DNA of 64,000 nt, taken from NCBI GenBank assembly GCA_002238865.1, contig MPNE01000004.1, forward strand, positions 1 to 64,000, given 5' to 3'. The notes beneath the pieces were generated by a model. That model did no database searches, had not been told where the DNA came from, and worked only from the letters and a program-made list of their open reading frames with translations. The translations under genes and the position numbers were made by a program. Positions 55,021 through 63,573 of this stretch are shown here, piece after piece. The DNA is from Gemmatimonadetes bacterium bin94 (GTDB taxonomy: Bacteria > Gemmatimonadota > Gemmatimonadetes > Longimicrobiales > Gaopeijiaceae). The first letter of the stretch is position 1, and each line of letters starts with the position of its first letter.

Positions 55021-55716
55021 ATGAACGCTTCCGAACGCGATGACACGGATCTGCCCGAGCAGCCGGAGAGGGGATCCGGAATGGATCCCGGTTCGGAGTC
55101 CGCCGCGGACACCGACCCCTTCGGTGGCGACCGCGAAGGCGACGAGGTTGCAGGAGCGGCTGTGGACGCCGAGGCTGCCGGCGACGGTGGAGGCGCCGAA
55201 GATTCCGGGGACGAGGGCGCAACCGGGGCCGCGGACGGAACCGCAGACGTGGCAGGCGCCGCGGACCTGATCGAGGGGCTCCGGCTGGAGCGCGATCGGG
55301 TCAGGGATCAGCACCTCCGACTCGCGGCCGACTTCGACAACTACCGGAAGAGGACCGAGGGCCGGTTGAGACAGCGATGGGACCGTGCGCAGGCGGACCT
55401 GGTCTCGCGCCTTCTGGATCCTCTGGACGACTTGCTGCGGGTCACGGCCCTCGAGCCCGAAACCGCGTCGGTCGAAGCCATCGTAGAGGGAGTTGACCTT
55501 GTTGAGCGCAAGTTCTTCCGGGTACTGGAGGATGCGGGCATCGAGGTGGTCGATCCGCGGGGGCAGGACTTCGACCCGAACACCATGGAAGCCATGATGC
55601 GTGTGCCGGCCGAGTCCGAGGCCGATGACGACGTGGTCGAACGCGTCTTCCAGCGGGGGTACACCTTCAAGGGTCTGCTCGTGCGAGCCGCGCGAGTCAG
55701 CGTCTTCAAGGCCTAG
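55021..55716 (+). CDS. grpE: Nucleotide exchange factor GrpE
   Basis: 231 aa from ATG 55021 (GAGGA 7 bases before it); an ATG 9 codons earlier (54994) is possible. Residues 1-~85 are a disordered acidic Gly/Ala/Asp stretch. Then the long GrpE helix (RLERDRVRDQHLRLAADFDNYRKR), and the C-terminal beta domain (GIEVVDPRGQDFDPNTMEAM, RGYTFKGLLVRAARVSV). Exchanges nucleotide on DnaK, which lies outside the window. Confidence 0.93.
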   Translation: MNASERDDTDLPEQPERGSGMDPGSESAADTDPFGGDREGDEVAGAAVDAEAAGDGGGAEDSGDEGATGAADGTADVAGAADLIEGLRLERDRVRDQHLRLAADFDNYRKRTEGRLRQRWDRAQADLVSRLLDPLDDLLRVTALEPETASVEAIVEGVDLVERKFFRVLEDAGIEVVDPRGQDFDPNTMEAMMRVPAESEADDDVVERVFQRGYTFKGLLVRAARVSVFKA

Positions 55717-55728
55717 GCGGTCCGCGGC

Positions 55729-56838
55729 ATGTCCAACACCAACAAGGACTACTACGCGATCCTGGGAGTCGATGCGAAGGCGGACGAAGCGGCGATCAAG
55801 AAGGCGTACCGGAAGTTGGCAAAACAGTATCACCCCGACGCGAACCCGGGAAATCCGCGGGCCGCCGAACGCTTCAAGGAGGTGGGTGAAGCGAATGGCG
55901 TGCTTTCGGATCCGGTGAAGCGGAAGAAGTACGACCAGATGCGGAAGCTCGGAGCATTCGGCTTCGGTGGTGCTCGCCCCGGAGCCCGGGCCCAGCCACA
56001 GGGTTCACCGAGCTTCTCGATCGACGACCTGGGCGGACTGGGTGGATTCTCCGACATCTTCTCGTCGATCTTCGACCGAGGCAAGAAGGGGCAGGCACCG
56101 AAGTCCGGTGGTCCTCGCAAGGGAGCGGACGTCGAGCACCTGGCGGAAATTTCGTTCATGACCGCGGCGAAGGGGAGCAAGATTCCCGTTTCCGTACCCA
56201 TCACCGAGGAATGCGCGACCTGCCGGGGCTCGGGAGGGGCCCCGGGAACCGGATGGAAGAAGTGCGCGGAGTGCAAGGGATCCGGGAGCGTGTCCTTCGG
56301 TCAGGGAGGATTTGCCGTGAACCGGCCCTGTCCCGCATGCGTCGGCCGGGGGGAGAAAGCCGAGCGGACGTGCGGGGCCTGTGGCGGAACCGGCAAGATC
56401 CACCAGGACCGCAAGATCCAGGTCTCGGTTCCGGCCGGTGTCAAGACCGGTTCCAAGGTGCGCCTCACCGGCCAGGGCGAGCGGGGTCAGAAGGGGGGCG
56501 CCCCCGGAGACCTGGTCATCGCCTTCAAGGTCGCGCCGCACCGATTTTTCCGCCGCGAGGGCAACGACATACACGTCACCGTGCCGATCAACCTGGCGCA
56601 GGCCGCATTGGGTTCCAGGATCAGGGTCGGAACCATCTCGGGGAAGAAGGTCGTGTTGCGCATCCCGGCCGGCACCCAGCCCGGCACCCGCTTCAGAATT
56701 CGCGGCCAGGGGATTCGCCGGGAGGGACGGATCGGGGATCAGTACGTGGAGATCAAGGTCGAGATTCCCGAATCCCTGACCGAAGAACAGGCGAGCAGGA
56801 TCCGGGAGTTCGCGACCGATACCGGCCTCAAGTGGTGA
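55729..56838 (+). CDS. dnaJ: Chaperone protein DnaJ
   Basis: 369 aa class A Hsp40. J domain (1-~70) with YHPDANPG; Gly-rich region (GAFGFGGARPG; SIDDLGGLGGFSDIF); four zinc repeats CATCRGSG, CAECKGSG, CPACVGRG and CGACGGTG; and two C-terminal substrate domains. It follows grpE by 12 bases. The J domain has EVGEANGVLSD in place of the common EINEAYEVLSD, a small departure. Ends 40 bases before the convergent mnmA. Confidence 0.94.
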   Translation: MSNTNKDYYAILGVDAKADEAAIKKAYRKLAKQYHPDANPGNPRAAERFKEVGEANGVLSDPVKRKKYDQMRKLGAFGFGGARPGARAQPQGSPSFSIDDLGGLGGFSDIFSSIFDRGKKGQAPKSGGPRKGADVEHLAEISFMTAAKGSKIPVSVPITEECATCRGSGGAPGTGWKKCAECKGSGSVSFGQGGFAVNRPCPACVGRGEKAERTCGACGGTGKIHQDRKIQVSVPAGVKTGSKVRLTGQGERGQKGGAPGDLVIAFKVAPHRFFRREGNDIHVTVPINLAQAALGSRIRVGTISGKKVVLRIPAGTQPGTRFRIRGQGIRREGRIGDQYVEIKVEIPESLTEEQASRIREFATDTGLKW

Positions 56839-56878
56839 GTCGGGCCGTCCGCGCGACGAGAGTCTTCACCACGGCCCG

Positions 56879-57991
56879 CTAACGTGGCGCTTCCTCCACG
56901 CGCCGGATCCGGCCTCCGCCTACCACCCGGTCACCGTCGAAGAATACGCTCGACTGGCCGGGCGTGACCGCGATGGCCGACTCCGGAAGCGACAGTGTCA
57001 CCGTGTCGGCGCTACAGGCGTCCACCGTGCACGGCACCGCCGGCGAACGGTAGCGGATCTGGACGGACAGTGCACTGCCGGGCACGGGCGGGGACGCCAG
57101 CCAGTTGAGGTGGCCGACCGAGACTCCCCCGACCGCGAGGAGGTGCCTGGGGCCGACCACCACCTGCCGGGTTTCGGGCCTGATCTCAAGCACGTAATAC
57201 GGTTCGGAGCGGCCTCCGCCGATCCCCTTGCGCTGCCCCACGGTGAAGCCCGAATAGCCGGTGTGCCGGCCCACGACCCGGCCGTGGTGGTCGACGATGG
57301 CTCCGGGCGCAAGAGCGGGGTGCGTTGGCAAGAGCTTCCTGGCCAGGAAGTCCCGGTAGTTTCCGGAGGGGACGAAGCATATCTCCTGTGACTCGGGTTT
57401 GTCCGCGGTCGCAAGGCCAAGTGAGCGGGCCCGGTCCCGGACCTCGGGCTTGGTCAGATCCCCGAGGGGGAAGTGGAGACGGTCGAGAAGGCCGGCAGGG
57501 AGCCCCCACAGGAAGTACGACTGATCCTTGGAGCTGTCCCTGCCGCGGAGCATGCGGGGACGGGCCCCGGAGCGGTCGAGCCTCACGTAGTGCCCGGACG
57601 CCACGCCGTCGCAGTCCAGGATGCGGCCCCGCCTGAACAGGTCGCGGAACTTGGTGTTCGAGTTGCAGCGCACGCAGGGGTTGGGGGTGCGTCCCCGGCT
57701 GTACTCGTCGACGAAATCGTCGATCACGTCCCGGGTGAACTCCTCCTCGACATCGAAGACGTAGTGGGGTATCCCGAGCCGGTCCGCGACGCTCCTGGCA
57801 TCCTGGATCCCGTCCAGGCCGCAACACGTCTTCGTGCTCTCCGCCACGTCCGTGTCGCTGTAGCAGAACGTCTTCATCGTGGCCCCGACGACGTCGTGTC
57901 CGGCCTCGACGAGCATGGCCGCCGCGACCGACGAATCGACGCCTCCCGACATGGCCACCAGAATCCGCCGGGGCTCGTGCACGCCGGTCAT
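56879..57991 (-). CDS. mnmA: tRNA-specific 2-thiouridylase MnmA
   Basis: Installs 2-thiouridine at U34 of tRNA-Gln, -Glu and -Lys. 370 aa from ATG 57991, which overlaps the cysteine desulfurase stop; the track's 728-aa ORF continues upstream in the wrong frame. PP-loop AMSGGVDSSVAA, catalytic cysteines in NPCVRCNSNTKF and ESQEICFV, and GQRKGIGGG. The tRNA-Gln(UUG) in this window is an expected substrate. Confidence 0.95.
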   Translation of the reverse strand: MTGVHEPRRILVAMSGGVDSSVAAAMLVEAGHDVVGATMKTFCYSDTDVAESTKTCCGLDGIQDARSVADRLGIPHYVFDVEEEFTRDVIDDFVDEYSRGRTPNPCVRCNSNTKFRDLFRRGRILDCDGVASGHYVRLDRSGARPRMLRGRDSSKDQSYFLWGLPAGLLDRLHFPLGDLTKPEVRDRARSLGLATADKPESQEICFVPSGNYRDFLARKLLPTHPALAPGAIVDHHGRVVGRHTGYSGFTVGQRKGIGGGRSEPYYVLEIRPETRQVVVGPRHLLAVGGVSVGHLNWLASPPVPGSALSVQIRYRSPAVPCTVDACSADTVTLSLPESAIAVTPGQSSVFFDGDRVVGGGRIRRVEEAPR

Positions 57992-59154
57992 GCCGTCACG
58001 AGTGCCCGGGTGCGCTCGACGGCCCGCACTACCCGGTTCACGATTCGGCCCACCTGCCGGGCACGCGTGAGCCGCCCGAAACTCAGCCTCAGGGTGGCCG
58101 CCGTGTCGCCGGGGTACAGTGCCGCCAGGCTTCGACTGGGAGCGCTCGATCCGCTGGCGCAGGCGGACCCGCCCGAGGCCGCGATTCCGCACACGTCGAG
58201 AGCCGCGAGCAGGGTGTCGGAGTCGGCGCCCGGGATCCCGACGGACAGGATGTGCGGAGCTCGGGGCAGCCCGGCCCCGTTGACGCGCAGCCCCGCGATC
58301 CGCCGGGACAGCCGGGACTCCACGTCGTCCCGTATCGAACCGAGCCGGACCGACTCCGCGGGGGCTTCCTCGACCGCCAGCCGCAGCGCCTCGGCGAGCC
58401 CCGCCGCTCCGCCGACGTCCTCGGTTCCGGGCCGCAGACCTCCCTCCTGTCCGCCACCGTAGTGCAGGGGCTCGAGCGCCCGGAAGTCTCTCGCGATCAG
58501 GGCACCGGTTCCCTTGGGACCGTAGATCTTGTGGCCCGTCACGGTCACCAGGTCGACCGGCACCTCCTCCAGGGAAACCGGAATCTTGCCGACCGCCTGC
58601 ACGGCATCGCTGTGCAGCGGGACGCCACGGCGCCGGCACTCCGCGCCGATCTCCGCCAGCGGCAGCACAAGGCCCGTCTCGTTGTTCACCCACATGCACG
58701 ACACCACCGACGGCTTCGCCCGGATGGCCGTCTCCAGGGCATCGAGGTCGAAGTTCCCGTCCCGGAAGCCGACCACCGTGTGCCGTGCTCCCTCGCTCGC
58801 CGCCCGCTCCGCGGCCTCGAACACCGCGGGATGTTCGATCGAGGAGGTCACGACGTGCGGGGTATGCCCGTCGGCCAGCCCCCTCCTCACCCGCCCGAGG
58901 ATGGCCAGATTGTCGGACTCGGTCCCCCCTCGGGTAAAACGCACGTGCGCGGACGATACTCCCAGGGATGCCGCCACCGAGATCCTGGCCGCCTCGAGCC
59001 GGTGCCGAGCGTCGCGCCCCCATCGGTGGCCGCTGGACGGATTCCCGAAGTGGTTCGCCAGACACGCCGACATGGCCTCGGCCACCTCGGGCCGCACGGG
59101 CGTGGTCGCCGCGTGATCCAGGTAGATGGGTTCGTCCGTGCGCATCGTCCGCAC
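57988..59154 (-). CDS. Cysteine desulfurase (NifS/IscS family)
   Basis: 388 aa class V PLP enzyme supplying persulfide sulfur. IYLDHAATTPVRPEV at the N-terminus, PLP lysine in TVTGHKIYGPKG, SSIEHPAV and HSDAVQAVGK, and the catalytic-loop cysteine in GSACASGSSAPS. Pairing with mnmA in a 4-base overlap makes tRNA thiolation its likely main job; iron-sulfur supply is also possible. No iscU or suf genes are adjacent. A second ATG 3 codons later is an equal start candidate. Confidence 0.93.
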   Translation of the reverse strand: MRTMRTDEPIYLDHAATTPVRPEVAEAMSACLANHFGNPSSGHRWGRDARHRLEAARISVAASLGVSSAHVRFTRGGTESDNLAILGRVRRGLADGHTPHVVTSSIEHPAVFEAAERAASEGARHTVVGFRDGNFDLDALETAIRAKPSVVSCMWVNNETGLVLPLAEIGAECRRRGVPLHSDAVQAVGKIPVSLEEVPVDLVTVTGHKIYGPKGTGALIARDFRALEPLHYGGGQEGGLRPGTEDVGGAAGLAEALRLAVEEAPAESVRLGSIRDDVESRLSRRIAGLRVNGAGLPRAPHILSVGIPGADSDTLLAALDVCGIAASGGSACASGSSAPSRSLAALYPGDTAATLRLSFGRLTRARQVGRIVNRVVRAVERTRALVTA

Positions 59155-59216
59155 CTCGCTCCGGTTGAAGGCTTCATCCGTAATATGGCGACTTGGGGGG
59201 TTGCCGCGTGAGGTGT

Positions 59217-59245
59217 TTGATGCAATCCCTTTTCCCCGGTAACTT
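59217..59245 (+). promoter_or_regulatory. Candidate sucCD promoter
   Basis: TTGATG, 17-base spacer, TAACTT; predicted start near 59252 and a leader of about 87 bases. The hairpin-forming GCGCC/GGCGC bases in the leader are unremarkable. Confidence 0.5.
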
Positions 59246-59338
59246 CATGGCGGCAAACGCCGGGCGCCAGCTCGGCCGGCACCACCGTTCACCGGGGATC
59301 AGTGTCCCCCTTTCCGTCACCGACTTGTCGATCACTCC

Positions 59339-60469
59339 ATGAACCTTCACGAATATCAGGCCAAGGAACTCTTCCGCGCCGCCGGCATGGCGGTCAACCC
59401 CGGTGAAGTTGCGACCGACGCCGAGGGCGCGCGTGCCCTGGCCGAAAAGTACGGCGGCAGTGCGGTGGTCAAGGCGCAGGTCCACTCGGGTGGCAGGGGG
59501 AAGGCGGGAGGGGTCAGGCTGGCGCGCAGTGCCGGGGAAGCCGCCGAACACGCGACCGCCATCCTGGGAATGGAGATCAGCGGCCTCACGGTCGAAAAGG
59601 TCCTGGTGTCGCCCATCGAGAACATCGAGACGGAGGCGTACGTCGGGGTGCTCGTCGACCGGGAGGGACAGTGCCCGGTCTTCATGGTCTCGGCGGAGGG
59701 CGGCGTGGACATCGAGGAGGTCGCGGCAACCCATCCGGAAGCCATCCACCGCCTCAGAGTCGACCCGCGCTACGGGCTCATGCCCCACCAGGCCTACGGG
59801 CTGGCCAGCAAGCTGTACGACGACCCGAAGCTCGTCAGGCAGGGGGCAGGGGTGATCTCCCGGCTGTACGACGTCTTCATGGACAACGGGGCGTCGATGG
59901 CCGAGATCAATCCGCTGATCTCGACGACCGAGGGGGTGGTGAAGGCGATCGACGCCAAGGTGAGCATCGACGACAACGAGCTCTTCCGCCGCACCGCGGT
60001 TGCCGCGTTGCGTGATCCCGCCTCCGAGTCGGCGGCCGACGCGCGGGCCCGGGAAGCCGGCTTGAGCTTCGTCAAGCTCGACGGGAATGTGGGCTGCTGC
60101 GTCAACGGCGCGGGGCTGGCAATGGCCACCATGGACCTCGTCAAGTACTACGGGGGCGAGCCCGCCAACTTCCTCGACATCGGGGGTTCGTCCAATCCGG
60201 ACAAGGTGGTGGAAGCCCTGCGGATCATCACCTCCGATCCCGGCGTGAAGGTGATCCTTTTCAACATCTTCGGTGGAATCACCCGCTGCGACGACGTCGC
60301 ACTCGGCATCGTAGAGGCGGTGCGGAGGATCGGATTCGACCTTCCGCTCGTGATTCGGCTCACCGGGACGAACGAGGAGCTGGCGCGCGGCATTCTGGCC
60401 GAAGCCGGCCTTGCTGCAGTTGCGTCCATGGATGAGGTGGTCGAGCGCGCGGTGCAGCTGGCCCGATAA
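59339..60469 (+). CDS. sucC: Succinate-CoA ligase [ADP/GDP-forming] subunit beta
   Basis: TCA-cycle substrate-level phosphorylation. 376 aa. ATP-grasp N-terminus [34 protein letters not shown], then AEINPL and the C-terminal [31 protein letters not shown]. The family usually has [15 protein letters not shown] is a minor change. sucD follows after 52 bases. Confidence 0.96.
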   Translation: MNLHEYQAKELFRAAGMAVNPGEVATDAEGARALAEKYGGSAVVKAQVHSGGRGKAGGVRLARSAGEAAEHATAILGMEISGLTVEKVLVSPIENIETEAYVGVLVDREGQCPVFMVSAEGGVDIEEVAATHPEAIHRLRVDPRYGLMPHQAYGLASKLYDDPKLVRQGAGVISRLYDVFMDNGASMAEINPLISTTEGVVKAIDAKVSIDDNELFRRTAVAALRDPASESAADARAREAGLSFVKLDGNVGCCVNGAGLAMATMDLVKYYGGEPANFLDIGGSSNPDKVVEALRIITSDPGVKVILFNIFGGITRCDDVALGIVEAVRRIGFDLPLVIRLTGTNEELARGILAEAGLAAVASMDEVVERAVQLAR

Positions 60470-60521
60470 CTCGAATGCAGACTGCGGCGCGGATGCGCTC
60501 GTAGAGAAGCCAGGGAGATTC

Positions 60522-61406
60522 ATGTCGATCTTCGTTGATGAACACAGCCGGGTGGTCGTCCAGGGAATCACGGGGCGCGACGGTTCCTTCCACACTCGTC
60601 AGATGATGGCATACGGTACGCGGGTTGTGGCCGGAGTCACGCCAGGGAAGGGTGGCCTCGGCTTCGAGGGCCCCGGAGGCAAGGCGGTCCCGATCTTCGA
60701 TACGGTCGCCGACGCGGTGGCCGAGACCGGTGCCGATGCGTCCGTGGTCTACGTGCCACCGGCTTTCGCGGCGAGCGCGATCATGGAAGCCGCCGACGCC
60801 GGCGTCGGCTTTATCGTCTGCGTGACCGAAGGCATCCCGGTGCTGGACATGACCCGGGCCCACGCGCTTGCGAGGGACCGGGGCAGCCGTGTGCTCGGCC
60901 CAAACTGCCCTGGAATCATCTGCCCGGGCAAGACGACGATGGGAATCATCCCCGGACGGATGGTGATCCCCGGGCCGGTGGGCCTTATTTCAAGGTCCGG
61001 CACGCTGACCTACGAAGCCGTGCACCATCTCACCGGGGGTGGTCTGGGACAGACGACGTGCGTGGGGATCGGGGGTGATCCGCTGATCGGGACCAGCTTC
61101 GTGGACTGCCTGAGTGCCTTTGCCGAAGACCCGGAGACCGAGGCCGTCGTCATGATCGGCGAGATTGGAGGCACCGCCGAACAGGAGGCCGCCGCGTGGG
61201 TCAGTGAGAATCTGGACATCCCGGTCGTCGGTTTCATCGCGGGCCGGACCGCACCCCCGGGGACGCGCATGGGACACGCGGGTGCTATTATCAGCGGGTC
61301 GTCCGGCACTGCCGCAGAAAAGACCAAGGCCTTCGAGGACAATGGAATCAAAGTCGCGAAGCGCCCGGTGGAGATCTCCAGACTCGTCGCCGCCGCGCTG
61401 GGTTAG
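60522..61406 (+). CDS. sucD: Succinate-CoA ligase subunit alpha
   Basis: 294 aa from ATG 60522 (AGGGAG 5 bases upstream); the 37 extra track codons are in sucC and the gap. [18 protein letters not shown] binds Co[12 protein letters not shown] and [10 protein letters not shown] follow, and [13 protein letters not shown] carries the phosphorylated histidine. Intact and normal in length. Confidence 0.96.
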   Translation: MSIFVDEHSRVVVQGITGRDGSFHTRQMMAYGTRVVAGVTPGKGGLGFEGPGGKAVPIFDTVADAVAETGADASVVYVPPAFAASAIMEAADAGVGFIVCVTEGIPVLDMTRAHALARDRGSRVLGPNCPGIICPGKTTMGIIPGRMVIPGPVGLISRSGTLTYEAVHHLTGGGLGQTTCVGIGGDPLIGTSFVDCLSAFAEDPETEAVVMIGEIGGTAEQEAAAWVSENLDIPVVGFIAGRTAPPGTRMGHAGAIISGSSGTAAEKTKAFEDNGIKVAKRPVEISRLVAAALG

Positions 61407-61427
61407 CAGGTCGCCCACCCGAGTGCA

Positions 61428-62285
61428 ATGAGACTCGGGCAGCTCCTGGTGGAGCCCCGCATCCTGAGCGGGGGTGAGGACGAGTGGGATTCGGGGAGCG
61501 TAGTCCGGGGGCGCGCTTCCGGGCTTGAGGCCGGCCACCCGCTTGCAATCGCCAGCCGCCGCTTGTCGGCGACCGGTGGTATCCCACGCCGCGCAGAGCT
61601 GGCCACGGGTGTCGACCTGGTGGATTTGGGGAGTGATCGGGAATCCCCGGGACTTGTTCTGCGGGTGGTCGATGGGAAAGGGAAGAGAGCCTTCAGTCAG
61701 GCCACCTGGATCACGTGGGGGCTGTCGCGGCCTTCAGTGAACGTCTTTCTGTATCCAGCGCTCCAGCGGCATTCGTCGAGCATCCTCAAGATGGGAGCAA
61801 TAGAAGATATACATAGGATGTTGTCATCCAAATCCTTTGGCGACAATCAGATAGAGACTAGCGTGACAGTAGCTGATGTGGTTGCCCCGCTCACGTACCG
61901 GATCTACCCGGACGCCCCGGTTGGGGAAATCGAACAGCTCATGCTTCGACGTCGGCTGACGGCGGTTCCCGTGGTCGGCTCGAACCACGAGGTGCTGGGC
62001 GTCATCACCATCAGCGACCTGCTGCCCCATGTCCTGCCGGGCGGTGGCGCCAGGAGGACTTCCGGGCGTGACCAGGTAGCGGCAGCCGACATCATGACCC
62101 GGTCGGTGCTGTGCGTCTCCGAAGACGAAGCGCTCCTGGTTGCCAGCCGGTCGATGATCACCCGGGGCGTTTCCCGGCTGCCCGTCGTGCGGGACGGGGA
62201 GCTGATCGGCTTTCTGGAGCGGGAAACGGTCTTGCAGGCCTTCGCCGAGGCGATTGCGGAACCGGTCCGTCCCCGCGTGGGTTGA
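61428..62285 (+). CDS. CBS-domain-pair protein with an unrecognised N-terminal region
   Basis: 285 aa. Residues ~145-275 are two CBS domains (APLTYRIYPDAPVGEIEQLM, TAVPVVGSNHEVLGVITISDLL; MTRSVLCVSEDEALLVASRSM, SRLPVVRDGELIGFLER), which usually bind adenosyl ligands. Residues 1-~144 match nothing I know, and the ATG lacks an SD. A clearly AT-richer stretch (about 61795-61870) sits just before the CBS part, and a GTG at 61863 could start a CBS-only protein of about 140 aa. The true gene structure is therefore uncertain; the CBS domains themselves are secure. Confidence 0.7.
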   Translation: MRLGQLLVEPRILSGGEDEWDSGSVVRGRASGLEAGHPLAIASRRLSATGGIPRRAELATGVDLVDLGSDRESPGLVLRVVDGKGKRAFSQATWITWGLSRPSVNVFLYPALQRHSSSILKMGAIEDIHRMLSSKSFGDNQIETSVTVADVVAPLTYRIYPDAPVGEIEQLMLRRRLTAVPVVGSNHEVLGVITISDLLPHVLPGGGARRTSGRDQVAAADIMTRSVLCVSEDEALLVASRSMITRGVSRLPVVRDGELIGFLERETVLQAFAEAIAEPVRPRVG

Positions 62286-62352
62286 CTCGCGGCGAATCCG
62301 CTGATTCCGTTCATCTTCGCACGATTTCAATCCGCCATGGGAAGAGTTTTTC

Positions 62353-62769
62353 ATGAACCAGACGCTGGCCATCATCAAACCGGACGCGACCGGCAACGCA
62401 CGAGCCGGGAAAATCCTGTCACACCTTGAATCTGCGGGCTTTGCCCTGAGAGCCGCCCGCATGATGACCCTGACCCGGGCACAGGCCTGTTCGTTCTATG
62501 ACGTTCACCGCGAACGCCCCTTCTACGGCTCGCTCGTTGACTTCATGACCTCGGGGCCCTGTATTCCCATGGTCCTGGAGTCCGCCGATGCGGTGGCAAG
62601 GCTGCGCCGCGTGATCGGGGCGACGGACCCCGCGGAAGCAGAGGAGGGCACCGTCCGCAGTCTCTACGCCGAGTCGAAGGAACGGAATGCGATTCACGCC
62701 TCCGATTCGGACCGGAACGCCGACCGCGAGATCGCGTTCTTCTTCTCCGAGGCCGAACGCCTCGGGTAA
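62353..62769 (+). CDS. ndk: Nucleoside diphosphate kinase
   Basis: 138 aa. NQTLAIIKPDATGN at the start, FYGSLVDFMTSGP, and the phosphorylated histidine in RNAIHASDSDRNADREI. Equilibrates NTP pools and can use the succinate-CoA ligase product. GAAGAG precedes the ATG by about 8 bases. Confidence 0.97.
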   Translation: MNQTLAIIKPDATGNARAGKILSHLESAGFALRAARMMTLTRAQACSFYDVHRERPFYGSLVDFMTSGPCIPMVLESADAVARLRRVIGATDPAEAEEGTVRSLYAESKERNAIHASDSDRNADREIAFFFSEAERLG

Positions 62770-62792
62770 CAGCCCGGCCCGTGGACTGCACA

Positions 62793-62822
62793 TTGACATC
62801 AGTCTCGACCGGTTTCTATCTT
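62793..62822 (+). promoter_or_regulatory. Strong candidate promoter for the DUF177-rpmF-plsX operon, apparently leaderless
   Basis: TTGACA (perfect -35), 18-base spacer, TATCTT. Counting from the -10, transcription should start at about 62829, within two bases of the ATG at 62831. That implies an mRNA with essentially no leader. Confidence 0.65.
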
Positions 62823-62830
62823 TGATGTCT

Positions 62831-63343
62831 ATGTTGCGAATCGATCTGCTACGCTTGAAGCGGAGCCGAACGAGCGCCGTGCGTGCTTCCATCCCTCCCG
62901 ATGAAGAGTTGTGGACCGACTCCGGGTTGACATTTTCGGGGGCGGTCGAGGTCGATGGTGCGGCCGCACTCACGGCGGAAGGAGGCGTCGTGGTCCGGGG
63001 CTCGTGGAAGGCCCCGGTGTTGTATGAATGTGGTCGGTGTCTGGAAGCGGTTGATGTCGCCGTGGAGAGGCCCCTAACGTTGCTGTATGCGCCCAGCGGG
63101 GGTTGGGAAGCCGAAGATCCGGATGTACGCACGATCGGTTACCAACAAATAACGCTGGACTTGGAGGAAGCAATCCGAGAGGAAGTTCTGTTGGAAATCC
63201 CCAGGTACTTTCTCCCGGTCGAGAAGGACGGGCGCTGCACGGAGTGCGGCGACCCGGTGGAACGATTCAGGTCGCCTCCGGAGGAACCGGAATCCGGGAC
63301 CGACCCCAGGTGGGCTGTTCTTGAAGCCCTGCAACCAGACTAG
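62831..63343 (+). CDS. DUF177 (YceD) family protein
   Basis: 170 aa from ATG 62831; an in-frame ATG two codons earlier (62825) would lie upstream of the predicted transcript start. Family marks are the central YECGRCLEAVDVAVERPLTLLY and the C-terminal paired cysteines CTECGDP. YceD proteins precede rpmF-plsX in most bacteria and are linked to 23S rRNA accumulation in plants and E. coli. No SD is present, consistent with leaderless initiation. Confidence 0.9.
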   Translation: MLRIDLLRLKRSRTSAVRASIPPDEELWTDSGLTFSGAVEVDGAAALTAEGGVVVRGSWKAPVLYECGRCLEAVDVAVERPLTLLYAPSGGWEAEDPDVRTIGYQQITLDLEEAIREEVLLEIPRYFLPVEKDGRCTECGDPVERFRSPPEEPESGTDPRWAVLEALQPD

Positions 63344-63355
63344 AAGGAAAATCTC

Positions 63356-63538
63356 ATGGCCGTCCCCAAGAAGCGGGTGTCAAAACAGCGGCAGCGCAAG
63401 CGCCGCACCCATTACAAGGCTTCGAAACCGACTGTGGCAACGTGCTCGCGCACCGGTGACCCCACGCTGCGCCACCGCGTGTGTCCCACATCGGGCATCT
63501 ACCGCGGGAAACAGATCTACGAAGTGGAGGAACAGTAG
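63356..63538 (+). CDS. rpmF: 50S ribosomal protein L32, with incomplete zinc-cysteine set
   Basis: 60 aa: AVPKKRVSKQRQRKRRTHYK, then ATCSRTGDPTLRHRVCPTSGIY. The zinc form of L32 has CxxC...CxxC; here only the first cysteine of each pair remains, so zinc binding is probably lost. AGGAAAATCTC precedes the ATG. The yceD-rpmF-plsX order is conserved. Confidence 0.95.
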   Translation: MAVPKKRVSKQRQRKRRTHYKASKPTVATCSRTGDPTLRHRVCPTSGIYRGKQIYEVEEQ

Positions 63539-63573
63539 TACCCTCAGCTTCGACCTTCTCCGAGCCACGTCCG

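Noticed and set aside
56879-59065. 728-aa ORF as one mnmA-containing protein
   Set aside because: Only the last 370 codons are MnmA; the rest is an out-of-frame reading of the cysteine desulfurase.
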